DNA of 64,000 nt from Halomonas fontilapidosi (GCF_014192285.1 NZ_JACHXQ010000014.1:1-64000), one strand, 5' to 3'; positions 37,178 to 47,134 are shown, numbered from the stretch's first letter. The notes: generated from the letters alone by a model not told the origin. A program made the numbers and translations.

Positions 37178-40006
37178 TCACGTATCACCGCCAAAAGCCA
37201 TTTGAGCTGGAACTGGGCGTCCCAGGTAAAAACCCTGGCCAAATGTGATGCCATAGGACCTCAGCATCGGCAGCAACGCCTCCTGGTCTACGAACTCGGC
37301 GATTGCCTGCTTGCCGAAGCCGGCGGCAATATCGGCGATAGCCTGGACGATGACGCGGCTATCGGCGCTTATCGGTAGGCTGCGGATGAAGGAGCCATCG
37401 ATCTTGATGTAATCCACCGGCAGCTGTCCCAGGTAATGGAAACTGCTGAAACCCACGCCGAAGTCGTCCAGGGCGGTGCGGCACCCCAGGTCACGGATGG
37501 CCTGCAGCACGCCACGCGCAGTGGAGAAGTCGGTCACCGCGGCGGTCTCGGTAACCTCCAGGATAAGGTGATGCGGATCGGCACCGCTGGCAGCCAGTTC
37601 GTCGGCCAGGTACTGCTTCAGGCCTTCATCATGCAGGGACTGGCCGGAAAGGTTGACCGCCAGGCTGATGCCGCGCTCCTGCAACTGGCTGAGTAGTCGC
37701 AAGCTGTGGCGCAGTACCCAGCGGTCGACCTGCACGATCAGCCCGCTGCGCTCAGCGACCGGGATAAAACTGGAGGGAGAGATCAGGCTGCCATCGACAT
37801 CGCGTATCCGCAGCAGCACCTCGTAGTGTTTCACGTCACGATCCTCCAGCCGCACGATCGGCTGAACCATCAGCGCGAAGCTGTCCTCGGCCAAGGCACT
37901 GCGCACGCGCTCGACCCAGTAGACCCGTTCCTGCAACTCGTCCTTGGCATTCTCTGTACCCGAGAGCAGATGCCAGTGCTGGATGCTGCTCTCCTTGGCC
38001 TTGTACATGGCCACGTCGGCACTGGCCATCAGGTCGGCGGGCGTGGCCCCATGGGGAGGGAAGAGAGCAATGCCGATGCTTGCCGTGACCCGGTGGCGTT
38101 GTCCGGCGGCCTTGAACCCCAGGTTATCGAGCAGCTGGTCGATATGCTGAGCGACCTGTACGGCCTGATCCTGGTTGGCCTGCTCCAGCAGCAATGCGAA
38201 TTCATCCCCCCCCAGGCGGGCGATGACGCCGCGATGGCCCAGGTTCAGCAGCAGGGTCTCGGCTACTTCACGCAGCAGGCGATCACCGACGTGGTGACCG
38301 CTGAGCTCGTTGACTTCCTTGAACTGGTCCAGGTCCAGCAGCAGCACGGCGCCCTGTGATTCTCGCCAGAGGGCCTTCTGCAGCGCGTCCTGGAAATAGC
38401 GTCGATTATAGAGCTCGGTCAGGGGGTCTCGTTCGGCCAGCCAGGTCAGACGGGCCTCCGCCGTCTTGCGCTCGGTAATGTCCAGCCCCACCGAGATGCG
38501 TGACATGCTGCCGTCTGTGCCGGACGGTAGCGGGGCATGGTACCAGGCGATGGTGTGGATGCGCTGGTCCGGGGTCTGCAGGGTTCGCTCTTCCTGCTGA
38601 GGGGTGTCGAAGGCGCCTACCGGAGAGGGCCTGCCCGCCTCGAACACGTCAACGAAATGACGCCCCAGCAGGGAAGGCTCGTCCAGGTCCAGCATCGCCC
38701 TGGTATAGTCGTTGACCAGGCTGATCCGCCCTCTGCTGTCCTGGGCGATGATGAAGACCCGAGCGGTATCCAGCAGGCTATTCACGAAGTCCCGCTCCTG
38801 GGCCAGTTCCTCGACGCGTTCCGCTAGCTGGTCGCCGCGCTCCTGAACTTCTTCCTCCAGCATCTCGAGCTGTCGCGAGAGTTCCAGCGTGGTGCCTTCC
38901 AGCACGTCGATCTCGTCCGGTAGGCGGTGGCGGACGGATGGAATCGCGGTTCGCACATCGTCGAATCCCCCGCTGGCCAGCGTCGGCAGCAAGCCAGCGA
39001 TCCGGCGCAGGCGTGCCATGGGGCGCAGCAGGATCAGCAGCAGCACCAGCTCAGCGGCGATCCAGCCTGCCAGGCCAACCCACAGCAATATGCGAGTGTC
39101 CTCGTTGATGGCCCTGATCTGGGCCGAGTTATCGGAGATCAGCAGGAAGTAACCCGTGCTGCGACGGTCAGCGTCCTCGTCCATGCGGACCGCACTGAGC
39201 TCCAGGTACTGGCCCTGATGCTGCAGTTGCATGGGGGACTGCAGCAGACGACGGATTGGACTGAGTCCCGCTGCCCGTTTCAGGACGGGGAGGCTCTCTG
39301 CCTGGCGCGTCAGCGCCAGGAGGTAGCCATTCCAGGGGTCGAGATGGCGTTCCTCGGGTAGGTCGCGGCTCTCCAGGTGGCCGGTCACCAGCAAGGCCAC
39401 CTCGGCGTTGGAGACCTCCCTGGCCTGGCGGGTCACATCGGCCAAAGAGCGTGAGAGCACGACCAGCCCGACGCTATCGCCGTCTACCAGCACTGGAACA
39501 GCAGCATACTGCTGGCAATCCGTCGTACAGCGCAGTGCTGTGATGGGCATCTCGGTGTCCATGATGCGCTGCACCCAGGCCTGGATCGGTAACCCGCTCT
39601 CGGCCTTGTCGGCGCCCCAGCGGCCCATGGTCTGTCCCCGGGTGTCCACCACCCGTATCTCGTCGATGCCCGCCTCAAGCTGAAGGGTTGGCCACTGGGA
39701 CGCCAGTGCCTCCTCGACGTCTTCGGCGTTGCCCTTCGCAAGGGGGGGGCCGAGGCGTGGTGAAGCCGCCGCCAGACCGGCCAGCTGGCGAAGGTTCTCT
39801 GCCGAGCGCTGGAGGGCCAGGCGGATTTCTCGCTGCTGGCGCTCATGATGCTGGTGACGGCTTTCCTGGAACTGCCGTGTCAGGTTGTCGTGGCCCAACC
39901 AGGTGAACAGCACCACCAGGCCGACCAGCAACAGGCTGCTCAGGGCGATGACACGCCATGTCAGGCTGAGTCGGTGACGAGTCCGGAGCGACGCGGGAAG
40001 GGTCAT
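37178..40006 (-). CDS. Membrane-anchored sensor GGDEF-EAL protein
   Basis: The 942-residue protein has TM1 (about 15-35), a large periplasmic sensor (36-300), TM2 (305-328, WVGLAGWIAAELVLLLILLRP), a coiled coil (375-410), a PAS domain (about 410-515, FIIAQDSRGRISLVNDYTRAML), a GGDEF domain (530-690; intact RLGGDEF) and an EAL domain (705-940; EVLLRIRD, VTETAAV, DDFGVGFSSFHYL, KIDGSFI). Both c-di-GMP synthesis and breakdown are possible. It is the last of three minus-strand genes with a porin and a PstS-like protein, so the sensor may respond to a solute taken up through them. Confidence 0.88.
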   Translation of the reverse strand: MTLPASLRTRHRLSLTWRVIALSSLLLVGLVVLFTWLGHDNLTRQFQESRHQHHERQQREIRLALQRSAENLRQLAGLAAASPRLGPPLAKGNAEDVEEALASQWPTLQLEAGIDEIRVVDTRGQTMGRWGADKAESGLPIQAWVQRIMDTEMPITALRCTTDCQQYAAVPVLVDGDSVGLVVLSRSLADVTRQAREVSNAEVALLVTGHLESRDLPEERHLDPWNGYLLALTRQAESLPVLKRAAGLSPIRRLLQSPMQLQHQGQYLELSAVRMDEDADRRSTGYFLLISDNSAQIRAINEDTRILLWVGLAGWIAAELVLLLILLRPMARLRRIAGLLPTLASGGFDDVRTAIPSVRHRLPDEIDVLEGTTLELSRQLEMLEEEVQERGDQLAERVEELAQERDFVNSLLDTARVFIIAQDSRGRISLVNDYTRAMLDLDEPSLLGRHFVDVFEAGRPSPVGAFDTPQQEERTLQTPDQRIHTIAWYHAPLPSGTDGSMSRISVGLDITERKTAEARLTWLAERDPLTELYNRRYFQDALQKALWRESQGAVLLLDLDQFKEVNELSGHHVGDRLLREVAETLLLNLGHRGVIARLGGDEFALLLEQANQDQAVQVAQHIDQLLDNLGFKAAGQRHRVTASIGIALFPPHGATPADLMASADVAMYKAKESSIQHWHLLSGTENAKDELQERVYWVERVRSALAEDSFALMVQPIVRLEDRDVKHYEVLLRIRDVDGSLISPSSFIPVAERSGLIVQVDRWVLRHSLRLLSQLQERGISLAVNLSGQSLHDEGLKQYLADELAASGADPHHLILEVTETAAVTDFSTARGVLQAIRDLGCRTALDDFGVGFSSFHYLGQLPVDYIKIDGSFIRSLPISADSRVIVQAIADIAAGFGKQAIAEFVDQEALLPMLRSYGITFGQGFYLGRPVPAQMAFGGDT

Positions 40007-40039
40007 CTCGGCGGGTTCCTGGCCAGGAGCATGGAGACG

Positions 40040-41263
40040 TCAGAAACGCAACGAGAGCTGGAACAGCAGCATGTTCCAGCGACGACTGGTCTCGGATGGG
40101 TCCGGGTTGTCCTGAACAGGTAGCCAACCGGTTCCGTCTACATGGTGATATTCGCCGGCCAGCATGATGCGGGGATGTGGGGTCCACTGAAGCCCCACGG
40201 TGATGTCATCGGCAAACTGCGAATGAGCAGGTACTGCGCCACCGGTAAATTCTTCAAGGTTCTGTCCTGAGCGATCGTCCCTGTTGCTGGTCAGGCTGTC
40301 GTAACGAATCAGCCACTGCCAGTCATCAAGAAATCGTCGGGTATATTGGACATACCAACTTTCGCCAGTCACGTCGTTGAGCCAGGGATTGTCGAGTCCT
40401 CCCAGCTCAGTCGGTCGAAGCGCAAACTCAGCGGTCAGGCTCCAGAGCTCCTCGTTGTACTGTAATGACAGGATCACGGGGCGAAAGCGAAAGGTCAGAT
40501 CGGATTGCAGAGGCGTATTAGAGTCGAACTTCGCCTTTGCCTGCGCGGCACTCAGAGCCGCAACGATACGACCTCCATCATGCTCGTAGCGAATCTGACC
40601 GATGGCCGATTGCTTTGGATCAAGGGAGCCAGGAACATTCTCCAGGCGCAGTGTGCGTCGAAGGTCATCACCTGCCTGTGCTTGCCCAAAACCAACCTGC
40701 GTTCTTATCACTCCGTTTGACAGCCGTTCCTCGTGATAGAGGCTGACACCGTCACCGGAAAGCCCTAGGGATCGGGTACGGTCGAAGTAGATTGACTGGG
40801 GCAGCAGGATACTGGGGCGCGTAAAGGCCACATCGCGAGTCTGGTTGTAGAAACCGAAGGGGTTCTTGAAGCGCCCGACCTGCACCCCGAAGGTGCGTTG
40901 CTGGTCGGAAAGCATCTGATAGTCGACGACGCCGTAGTCGAGGACCGGACGGGCATCGCTGCCATCTCCGCCGGCTCGTCGGCTCAGCACCTGGGCGGCT
41001 ACCAGCACGTCCTCGTGGGGTCGCAGCGAGGCATTGGCACCTATCTCGGTAAACTTGAAACTGCCTTCATCGCTGCTACTGGGACCGAAGAAGTTGTTAT
41101 CGTCTGTGACGACCAATGCCTGGCTGAGAAAGCCATGCACCTGAAGGGTATCCAGCACGCCCTCATCGCCCTGCGCATGGGCAGATAGGCCCAGGCCCAG
41201 GGCGAGGGCTATGGCGGTTATGGAACGGGCATCACTCCATTGAAATGACTTGGACGCGATCAT
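40040..41263 (-). CDS. Outer-membrane porin-like beta-barrel protein
   Basis: The start at 41263 has RBS GGGAG 8 bases upstream. The 407-residue protein has a signal peptide (ITAIALALGLGLSAHAQG) and many alternating hydrophobic strands ending in Phe (MLLFQLSLRF), the C-terminal signature for outer-membrane insertion. It is of porin size and resembles phosphate- or sugar-type porins, with no further specificity. It overlaps the upstream PstS-like gene by 32 bases and ends 34 bases before the GGDEF-EAL gene. Confidence 0.75.
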   Translation of the reverse strand: MIASKSFQWSDARSITAIALALGLGLSAHAQGDEGVLDTLQVHGFLSQALVVTDDNNFFGPSSSDEGSFKFTEIGANASLRPHEDVLVAAQVLSRRAGGDGSDARPVLDYGVVDYQMLSDQQRTFGVQVGRFKNPFGFYNQTRDVAFTRPSILLPQSIYFDRTRSLGLSGDGVSLYHEERLSNGVIRTQVGFGQAQAGDDLRRTLRLENVPGSLDPKQSAIGQIRYEHDGGRIVAALSAAQAKAKFDSNTPLQSDLTFRFRPVILSLQYNEELWSLTAEFALRPTELGGLDNPWLNDVTGESWYVQYTRRFLDDWQWLIRYDSLTSNRDDRSGQNLEEFTGGAVPAHSQFADDITVGLQWTPHPRIMLAGEYHHVDGTGWLPVQDNPDPSETSRRWNMLLFQLSLRF

Positions 41264-41678
41264 CCAGGTACTCCCTTTCAAGATATCCTACCGCGCCAGG
41301 CGTGGTGGTGATTCGCAAGCGCATCTCGGCCTGGTCGCGAACACGCTCGGGGGCTTGTCCGGTGCCCGAAAACACCATGCGATCCCAGGCCAGCTGCAGC
41401 TGGTGCGGGTAAACGGCCAGCTGCTCTTTGGCAAAGCGGGCATGCACGGGGTGGTTATTGTCGAGCACGAAGACACGGACCGCCTGACCGTCGGGCCAGG
41501 TGCGCTGTCTCATGGCGAAGATGGCGCGAGTGGTATCGCGCTTCAGCCTGTGGGTATCCACACCGGGGTGTGCCACCAGCAGGATCGGCTCCTCTCGGGC
41601 ATTGGCCGACGCGCCGGCCAGCGACAGGCCGGCCAGCAGCATCACGGCGGCTAGAGCCAGAAGGTTCAGGCGCCGCAT
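41232..41678 (-). CDS. Small PstS-like periplasmic binding protein
   Basis: The 148-residue protein has a signal sequence (LNLLALAAVMLLAGLSLAGASANA), then a truncated phosphate-binding-protein-like fold: LLVAHPGVDTHRLKRDTTRAIFAMRQRTWPDGQAVRVFVLDNNHPVHARFAKEQL and TTPGAVGYLEREY. True PstS proteins have about 320-340 residues, so this is a single-domain relative. It lacks an ABC transporter. It heads a three-gene set with a porin and a c-di-GMP signalling protein, which suggests that it presents a ligand to the sensor. Confidence 0.75.
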   Translation of the reverse strand: MRRLNLLALAAVMLLAGLSLAGASANAREEPILLVAHPGVDTHRLKRDTTRAIFAMRQRTWPDGQAVRVFVLDNNHPVHARFAKEQLAVYPHQLQLAWDRMVFSGTGQAPERVRDQAEMRLRITTTPGAVGYLEREYLDDRVQVISME

Positions 41679-41859
41679 GAAAAGCCCCTCCCCGGCCGGC
41701 CGGCATCAGCAAATGTGCCCACCGCCACCAGTGAGGGGGTCAGGTCGAGTGATAGCATCGGAGCTTGCGTTCCGGTTGTCTGTTAAACGCCAGGTTCATG
41801 CACCATGCAAGCACGGCCTGCACTTCACGAGTGTATGAGTCGATGACGCCTTCTCCCTG

Positions 41860-41887
41860 CAGCCCCTGAGGGCATTATCTTTTTTTG
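41860..41887 (+). terminator. Short GC hairpin with T-rich tail
   Basis: The sequence GCCC-CTGA-GGGC is followed by ATTATCTTTTTTT. The stem is short (4 bp), so termination would be weak. No plus-strand gene ends here, so it may be accidental. Confidence 0.25.
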
Positions 41888-42017
41888 CTGATGCACACCA
41901 CAGGTGCTCTGTGACAGGCATCAGGTGACCTGCGTGGCTTGGCGACACGGGTCATGCTTATACGCTACATCACTTTAAAGAAATTTACAGGTCGAGCAAT
42001 CAACGCGAAACAGGATC

Positions 42018-42040
42018 CCGGCAGCGTCTTGCTGCCGGGG
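42018..42040 (-). terminator. Terminator-like hairpin after nhaD
   Basis: CCCGGCAGC and GCTGCCGGG form a 9-bp stem with a 5-base loop. It lies 12 bases past the nhaD stop on the minus strand, where it is followed by ATCCTGTTTC. It is likely an intrinsic terminator for nhaD. Confidence 0.55.
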
Positions 42041-42051
42041 GAGAGGGTGGC

Positions 42052-43536
42052 TCAATTGAAGACGTGGAAGCTCTCGGCATTGAGCCACAGATGGGCCATT
42101 ACGCTGGCGACGTAGCCCAGGGCGATCACCGGGGTCCAGCGCAGGTGACCCATGAAGGTATAGTTGCCACGGGCCTGGCCCATCAGGGCGACACCGGCCG
42201 CCGAGCCGATCGACAGCAAGCTGCCACCCACGCCGGCGGTCAGGGTGATCAGCAACCAGTGGCCATGGGACATGTCCGGTTCCATGGTCAGCACGGCGAA
42301 CATTACCGGGATGTTGTCGACCACTGCCGAGATCACGCCCAGGGCAATATTGGCGCCGGTGGCGTTCCAGCCGGTGTAAAGGGCTTCTGACAGCATACCC
42401 AGGTAGCCCATGAAGCCGAGGCCACCCACGCACATCACCACGCCGTAGAAGAACAGCAGCGTGTCCCACTCGGCTCGTGCCACACGGTTGAAGACGTCAA
42501 AGGGCACGACGCTACCCAGGCTCTCGAGCTTCTTCCAGTCGCCACGCTGGCTGTAACGGGTGCGCTTGCGCTCCAGGGAGCGTGGCAGGGTGCGACGCAG
42601 GTAGTAGCCGAAGAACTGCAGGTAGCCAAGGCCCGTCATCATGCCCAGTACCGGCGGCAGATGCAGCAGGGTGTGGCAGGCCACGGCGGTGGCCACGGTG
42701 AGCAGGAAGAGGGCGATGATGCGTCGGGCGCCGCGCTTGAGCCAGACATCCTCCTCCATGCTGGCCGGCTTGCGATTCTTGATGAAGGCGCTCATCACCA
42801 CGGCCGGGATGATGAAGTTGATCAGCGACGGGATCAGCAGTTCGAAGAACTCATAGAACTGGACGATGCCGGCCTGCCAGACCATCAGGGTGGTGATATC
42901 GCCGAAGGGGCTGAAGGCGCCGCCGGCATTGGCCGCCACCACGATATTGACGCAGCAGAGGTTGATGAAGCGCTTGTCGCCTTCGGCAACCTTGGTCACC
43001 ACGGCACACATCAGCAGCGCCGTGGTCAGGTTGTCGGCGATTGGCGAGATCACGAACGCCAGCACGCCGGTGATCCAGAAAAGCGAGCGATAGCTGAAGC
43101 CCTTGCGGACCATCCAGGAGCGCAGCGCATCGAATACCCGTCGCTCGTCCAGGGCGTTGATGTAGGTCATCGCTACCAGCAGGAACAGCATCAGCTCGGT
43201 GAACTCGAGCAGGGTCACGCGGAAGGCGTGCTCCGACTCGGCGGGCATGCCCGCCTTGACGTAGACCCAGCCGATCAGCGCCCAGATGATGCCGGCTGCG
43301 ACCAGCACCGGCTTCGACTTGCGCATGTGGATCTTCTCTTCGACCATGACCAAGGCATAGGCCAGCACGAAGACGGCGACGGCGAGCAGCCCCACGAAGG
43401 AGCCTGTGAGGTCGAGCTCGCCGGTAGCGGCAAGCACGGGGCCGCTGGCGAGCAGTGAGAGCATGGCGAGCACGAACATGCCCGGCCAACGGGCGGGTTG
43501 CCGTGGCCTGAGAGGTGTACGACAGGTTGTCAGCAT
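42052..43536 (-). CDS. nhaD: Na+/H+ antiporter NhaD
   Basis: The start is placed at 43536 (MLTTCRTPLRPRQPARW); upstream ATGs at 43548 and 43623 are weaker. The 494-residue protein has a signal-like first helix ending VLAATGELDLTGSFVGLLAV, then about 11 helices. Family landmarks: FTELMLFLLVAMTYINALDERRVFDALR, ISPIADNLTTALLMCAVV, NIVVAANAGGAFSPFGDITTLMVWQAG and VVDNIPVMFAVL. NhaD uses the proton gradient to expel Na+ (or Li+) at alkaline pH and is typical of halophiles such as Halomonas and of Vibrio. It stands alone. Confidence 0.92.
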   Translation of the reverse strand: MLTTCRTPLRPRQPARWPGMFVLAMLSLLASGPVLAATGELDLTGSFVGLLAVAVFVLAYALVMVEEKIHMRKSKPVLVAAGIIWALIGWVYVKAGMPAESEHAFRVTLLEFTELMLFLLVAMTYINALDERRVFDALRSWMVRKGFSYRSLFWITGVLAFVISPIADNLTTALLMCAVVTKVAEGDKRFINLCCVNIVVAANAGGAFSPFGDITTLMVWQAGIVQFYEFFELLIPSLINFIIPAVVMSAFIKNRKPASMEEDVWLKRGARRIIALFLLTVATAVACHTLLHLPPVLGMMTGLGYLQFFGYYLRRTLPRSLERKRTRYSQRGDWKKLESLGSVVPFDVFNRVARAEWDTLLFFYGVVMCVGGLGFMGYLGMLSEALYTGWNATGANIALGVISAVVDNIPVMFAVLTMEPDMSHGHWLLITLTAGVGGSLLSIGSAAGVALMGQARGNYTFMGHLRWTPVIALGYVASVMAHLWLNAESFHVFN

Positions 43537-43660
43537 GGCTGCGATCATCCTGAGGCAGGAGGTGGGGGAAGGGTTAGAAAACGGGCGCATATTATCACAG
43601 CGTGCTGCGATGCAGTATGCCACTTATTTATTACCCCCGATTCTTTGGTAGGAGGCGCGC

Positions 43661-46600
43661 TCAGTCCCGGTTCAAATCAGGCACGCCCAAGGTGTCGAGG
43701 GCTTCCTGCCACTGGTTCACCGTGACGTCCTCCAACGCATCGCTCTGCTCTTCGGACGAGGCGCGTTGACGCTCATACCATTGGCGCGGACGCAGCAGAC
43801 GCACCTCAGGCTGGCCCTCTTCGAGCGACACGGCTGCGGCGAGGAGGCCCAGGCGCGCATAGAGCGAACCAGTTGGCGCCTCATCGCGAAAGGTCAGGTC
43901 GGCGCGCATCTTCAGGGGGCCGCCGGTCAGACGAGCGTCGCTCAGCTGCAGGCTGTTGGCGTCGATGTGCAGCCGGGCACTGCCATGGATATCTCTGACC
44001 GTCAGGCGCCGGCCCAGCCATTCCCATTCCCGGGCGCGCGACAGGAAGAGGCGAGCCAGCAGGCCGCTGTCGCGCATCGCCAGGTCCAGTCGGGCATCCA
44101 TCTGCAGCGGGCGCTCCCAGGCCAGGTGCCCTTCCTTGATATCCAGGCGTGCCCACCAGCCGGCTTCACCGCGCGTCTGCTCATCCCGGCGCTGGATGTT
44201 GTCCAGCCTCAACTGGGACCCGGAGGCATCGAAGCGGCGACTGAGCAGGTCGCCATCGCGCAGGCGGATATCCAGCCGCAGGTCGCCATCCAGGTGCTGC
44301 TCTCCAAACCGGATGGCCGTATCGAAGGCCTGGAGGGTGAGATCGCCGCGAGCCTGGAGCCCCTCCAGTTGCAGGTCCACTTCCAGGCCGGCACGGCCGC
44401 CCAGCAGTGCCAGGCCCGCATCCTCGGGAAGATAGGCGTTGTAGCGAGAGAGGTCGTCCACCTCGGCGATGGGCAAGCGGATGTGGGTGGTGACGTTTTG
44501 CAGCGAATGGGCGTCGGTGTCGAGTTCGAGGTGCGCTGTTCGAGTCTCGAGGCTGAAGTGACGGCCCGTGACGTACGCCTGCTCCTCGCCGACCCGATTA
44601 AGGCTGAAACGGGGTAGCGTCAGGGTCAGGCGGGCGCCGGGAGTCTGCTGCTCGCCGTCGATCTCGGCTTCCAGGCGGCCCTGACCGTGGGCCATGAAGT
44701 CGAGGAAGCCCACTGCCACGTCATCCGTCTCGACCTGGAACTGGCTCCCCGGGCTCAGTTGATCATCTGCCAGGTAAAGGGCGGCCCGGAAAAGGCCGCT
44801 GCCGTCCAGGGTCAGGCCGTGAGCCGATGGCAGGAAACTGTCGAGGATGCCCAGGTTGGCGACCTGACCCTCCATCACCAGTGCACCATCTAGTGCCGCT
44901 GCTGGCCCTTGCTCACCCGGCATCGGCAGCGGTCCGAGCCGCGCCTCATGTGCCACGATCCGGGTTTGCAGGGGGCGTGCGGATGCCGTGGTCGTGGCCT
45001 GCATCGACAGTCGTGACCCGGAAAGGTCCAGTTGCCGGCTGGCCAGGTTGGCTTCCTGTACCTGAAGGTCCAGCGCCAGCTCGCCTTCCACGTCCCTGTC
45101 GAGCAGGCGGCCGGTGATGCGTTGTCCGGATATCTCGAGCTGGCCGCGGGCCACCCCGCCCACTACCTCCATTCTGCCCTGGGTGGCGGCCTGTCCCGAG
45201 TGCAGCGTCGCCGGTAAGGTGGCGGGCAAATAGGCCTGCAGCACCGCGACATCGGGCATGTTGGCACCTTGCCAGGAAACCGACAGGCGTGGGTTAGCCA
45301 GCGAGGCGCCAAGCTCGTGAGTGTCACTGTCGGCTGTCAGGGCCAGGCGCGCATCCTGCATCAGCAGCCCGCCGTCAGCGGTTCTTGCCACGCGCGTCTC
45401 CTCCAGATTGGCCTCCAGCCGGGCCGAGGATCCCTCCTGACCTTGCTGCCAACTGGCGATGACGCTCCCACGTCCCCACGCCTCAAGGCCTAACAGGCGA
45501 GCCTCCAGCGACTCCGTGGTCACGGCCAGGCGGCTGCCCGAGGCGATCTGTCCTTGCGCCAGTTGCAGGCTGGCTGACAGGTCGCCGCCGCCTTCCAGCG
45601 TCAGGCCGCCTTCGACGACGTCGATCAGGAAGTCATCCAGCACATCGAGCCGGGCCACCCGCCCGCGCATGACCACCCGGCCATCCAGCGGTGGGTGGCC
45701 CTTCGCCCCGAACAGCTCTGCCAGGGGAGCCCTCGAGGTCAGGTCGGCCTTCTCCAGGGTGATCTCGGTGGTCAGCGGCAAGGCGTCCTCCGTGGCACGT
45801 GCGGTGACCTCGAGGCGAGTGCCCGTCAGGTCAATCCTTGGCTGCTGTGGGTCCAGCGCGGGCAATGCCAGGTCCAGTGTCATGCTGCCTTCCAGCGGTC
45901 TGCCCGCCAGCGTTATTGCCACCCTGTCGCCGGCAAGGTGGAAGTTGCCCTCGACAAGCCCATCCCGATACGCCAGATAGCCTTCCAGCCGCGCGCTGCC
46001 GCGTTGCAGGGTCAGCGGGCCATCACTGGGTAGGTAAGCCGACAGGGCGCCCACATCGGGCAGGCGTGCCGCTTTCCACTCGAACCGGGCGGCGGCCAGC
46101 CGCCACGACGGGTCAGCGAGGTCGGCACCGGGCAGCCGTGCAGAAAGCCGGAAGCGCTGGCTGTTCATGAACGGGTCGGCGCTTCCCGCACGCTGCATCG
46201 TCATCTCATCGAGGGAGACCACCAGTTCCATGGTCGGCCCCTCGTCGGCTTCCATGACGCGGCCCGTAACGTGGCCGCGGCCTCTGAGTCGATGACGGTC
46301 GGGCGTGCTCGAGGCCGGCTCTCGCGGTGGACTGGCGTCAGTGGCGGATGGCTCGGAAGGCGACAGCAGCCGCTGCTCGTCCAGTTCCACCAGCAGTGAG
46401 GAAGAGTCCAGCTGAAGTTCGCTACCGGGCGCGAGCACGCCGCGCTCGAGCGACAGTTCGCCGCTCAGCCGGCCTTGGCCGGCCAGGCCGAGCCAATCCA
46501 GCTGGCGGAGATAGGGCGAAAACACGTCCCAGGCGCCGGCCGTGGCGTCCAGGGAGAGCTGTCCCGACACGAATCGCGCCGCTGCCAGGCCCTGATGCTG

Positions 46601-47134
46601 TGATAACCGGAACGGTGCCACCTGCAGGTCGGTTACCACGCGGATGTCGTTGGCGAGTACGGCACTGCCGCGACGAATGCTGGCCTGCTCGAGCCCCAGC
46701 TCAAGACGCTGGATCGACACCAGGCCTTCTTGCAGCCTCAGGTCGGACAGGCTGATCTCGCCATCGCCCTCCAGGCGATGGCCGTCGAAACTGACGTGGC
46801 GCAGCCCCTGTGACGAGAAACGCGAGACTTCCAGGTCGCGCCCGAGCAGCGCCATCAGCGAGATCCACAGGTGAGCTCGCGCCACCGCCAGCCGAACGGG
46901 CGGCTTGTCGTAAGCCACATCCAGGGTGTCGAGGACGAGATGCCCGGGGAAGGCGCTCCATCCCCACGCCCAACTCACCGACACGTCGCTGTTCTCGGTC
47001 AGCCACGTCTGGGTGTATCGGGCATTGATCAGCGCGTTGGCCACGATCAGGTAGAGGGCCAGGAGCAGCACGGGCGTGACCATCAGCCCGATCAGGCGTC
47101 GGCGTCCGGCGGTGTCGGCATCCTGATATCGCAT
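43661..47134 (-). CDS. Very large AsmA/YdbH-like envelope protein
   Basis: The start at 47134 follows a GAGGAAG site. The 1157-residue protein has a single N-terminal membrane anchor (RLIGLMVTPVLLLALYLIVANALI) and then about 1100 residues of periplasmic beta-strand repeats with LRLDIRL/LALDLQV-like strands, as in AsmA/TamB/YdbH lipid-transfer proteins. At least three regions share the pattern xLxDFLPSxxGLTLxGxGxLxxxLxLAxxQLxPGSxLxVxTxxLxVxLLxxxAxGxG (near 220-280, 500-570 and 780-850). Relatives form a groove carrying phospholipids to the outer membrane. The family match is structural, not firm. Confidence 0.7.
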   Translation of the reverse strand: MRYQDADTAGRRRLIGLMVTPVLLLALYLIVANALINARYTQTWLTENSDVSVSWAWGWSAFPGHLVLDTLDVAYDKPPVRLAVARAHLWISLMALLGRDLEVSRFSSQGLRHVSFDGHRLEGDGEISLSDLRLQEGLVSIQRLELGLEQASIRRGSAVLANDIRVVTDLQVAPFRLSQHQGLAAARFVSGQLSLDATAGAWDVFSPYLRQLDWLGLAGQGRLSGELSLERGVLAPGSELQLDSSSLLVELDEQRLLSPSEPSATDASPPREPASSTPDRHRLRGRGHVTGRVMEADEGPTMELVVSLDEMTMQRAGSADPFMNSQRFRLSARLPGADLADPSWRLAAARFEWKAARLPDVGALSAYLPSDGPLTLQRGSARLEGYLAYRDGLVEGNFHLAGDRVAITLAGRPLEGSMTLDLALPALDPQQPRIDLTGTRLEVTARATEDALPLTTEITLEKADLTSRAPLAELFGAKGHPPLDGRVVMRGRVARLDVLDDFLIDVVEGGLTLEGGGDLSASLQLAQGQIASGSRLAVTTESLEARLLGLEAWGRGSVIASWQQGQEGSSARLEANLEETRVARTADGGLLMQDARLALTADSDTHELGASLANPRLSVSWQGANMPDVAVLQAYLPATLPATLHSGQAATQGRMEVVGGVARGQLEISGQRITGRLLDRDVEGELALDLQVQEANLASRQLDLSGSRLSMQATTTASARPLQTRIVAHEARLGPLPMPGEQGPAAALDGALVMEGQVANLGILDSFLPSAHGLTLDGSGLFRAALYLADDQLSPGSQFQVETDDVAVGFLDFMAHGQGRLEAEIDGEQQTPGARLTLTLPRFSLNRVGEEQAYVTGRHFSLETRTAHLELDTDAHSLQNVTTHIRLPIAEVDDLSRYNAYLPEDAGLALLGGRAGLEVDLQLEGLQARGDLTLQAFDTAIRFGEQHLDGDLRLDIRLRDGDLLSRRFDASGSQLRLDNIQRRDEQTRGEAGWWARLDIKEGHLAWERPLQMDARLDLAMRDSGLLARLFLSRAREWEWLGRRLTVRDIHGSARLHIDANSLQLSDARLTGGPLKMRADLTFRDEAPTGSLYARLGLLAAAVSLEEGQPEVRLLRPRQWYERQRASSEEQSDALEDVTVNQWQEALDTLGVPDLNRD

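Larger units (their letters stand above)
41679..42051. other. Non-coding stretch with promoter/terminator-like elements
   Basis: No gene was found in these 373 bases between the PstS-like gene and nhaD. It would contain the promoter of the minus-strand signalling set near 41679-41800. A weak plus-strand hairpin lies at about 41860-41887, and a hairpin downstream of nhaD at 42018-42040. Confidence 0.5.
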
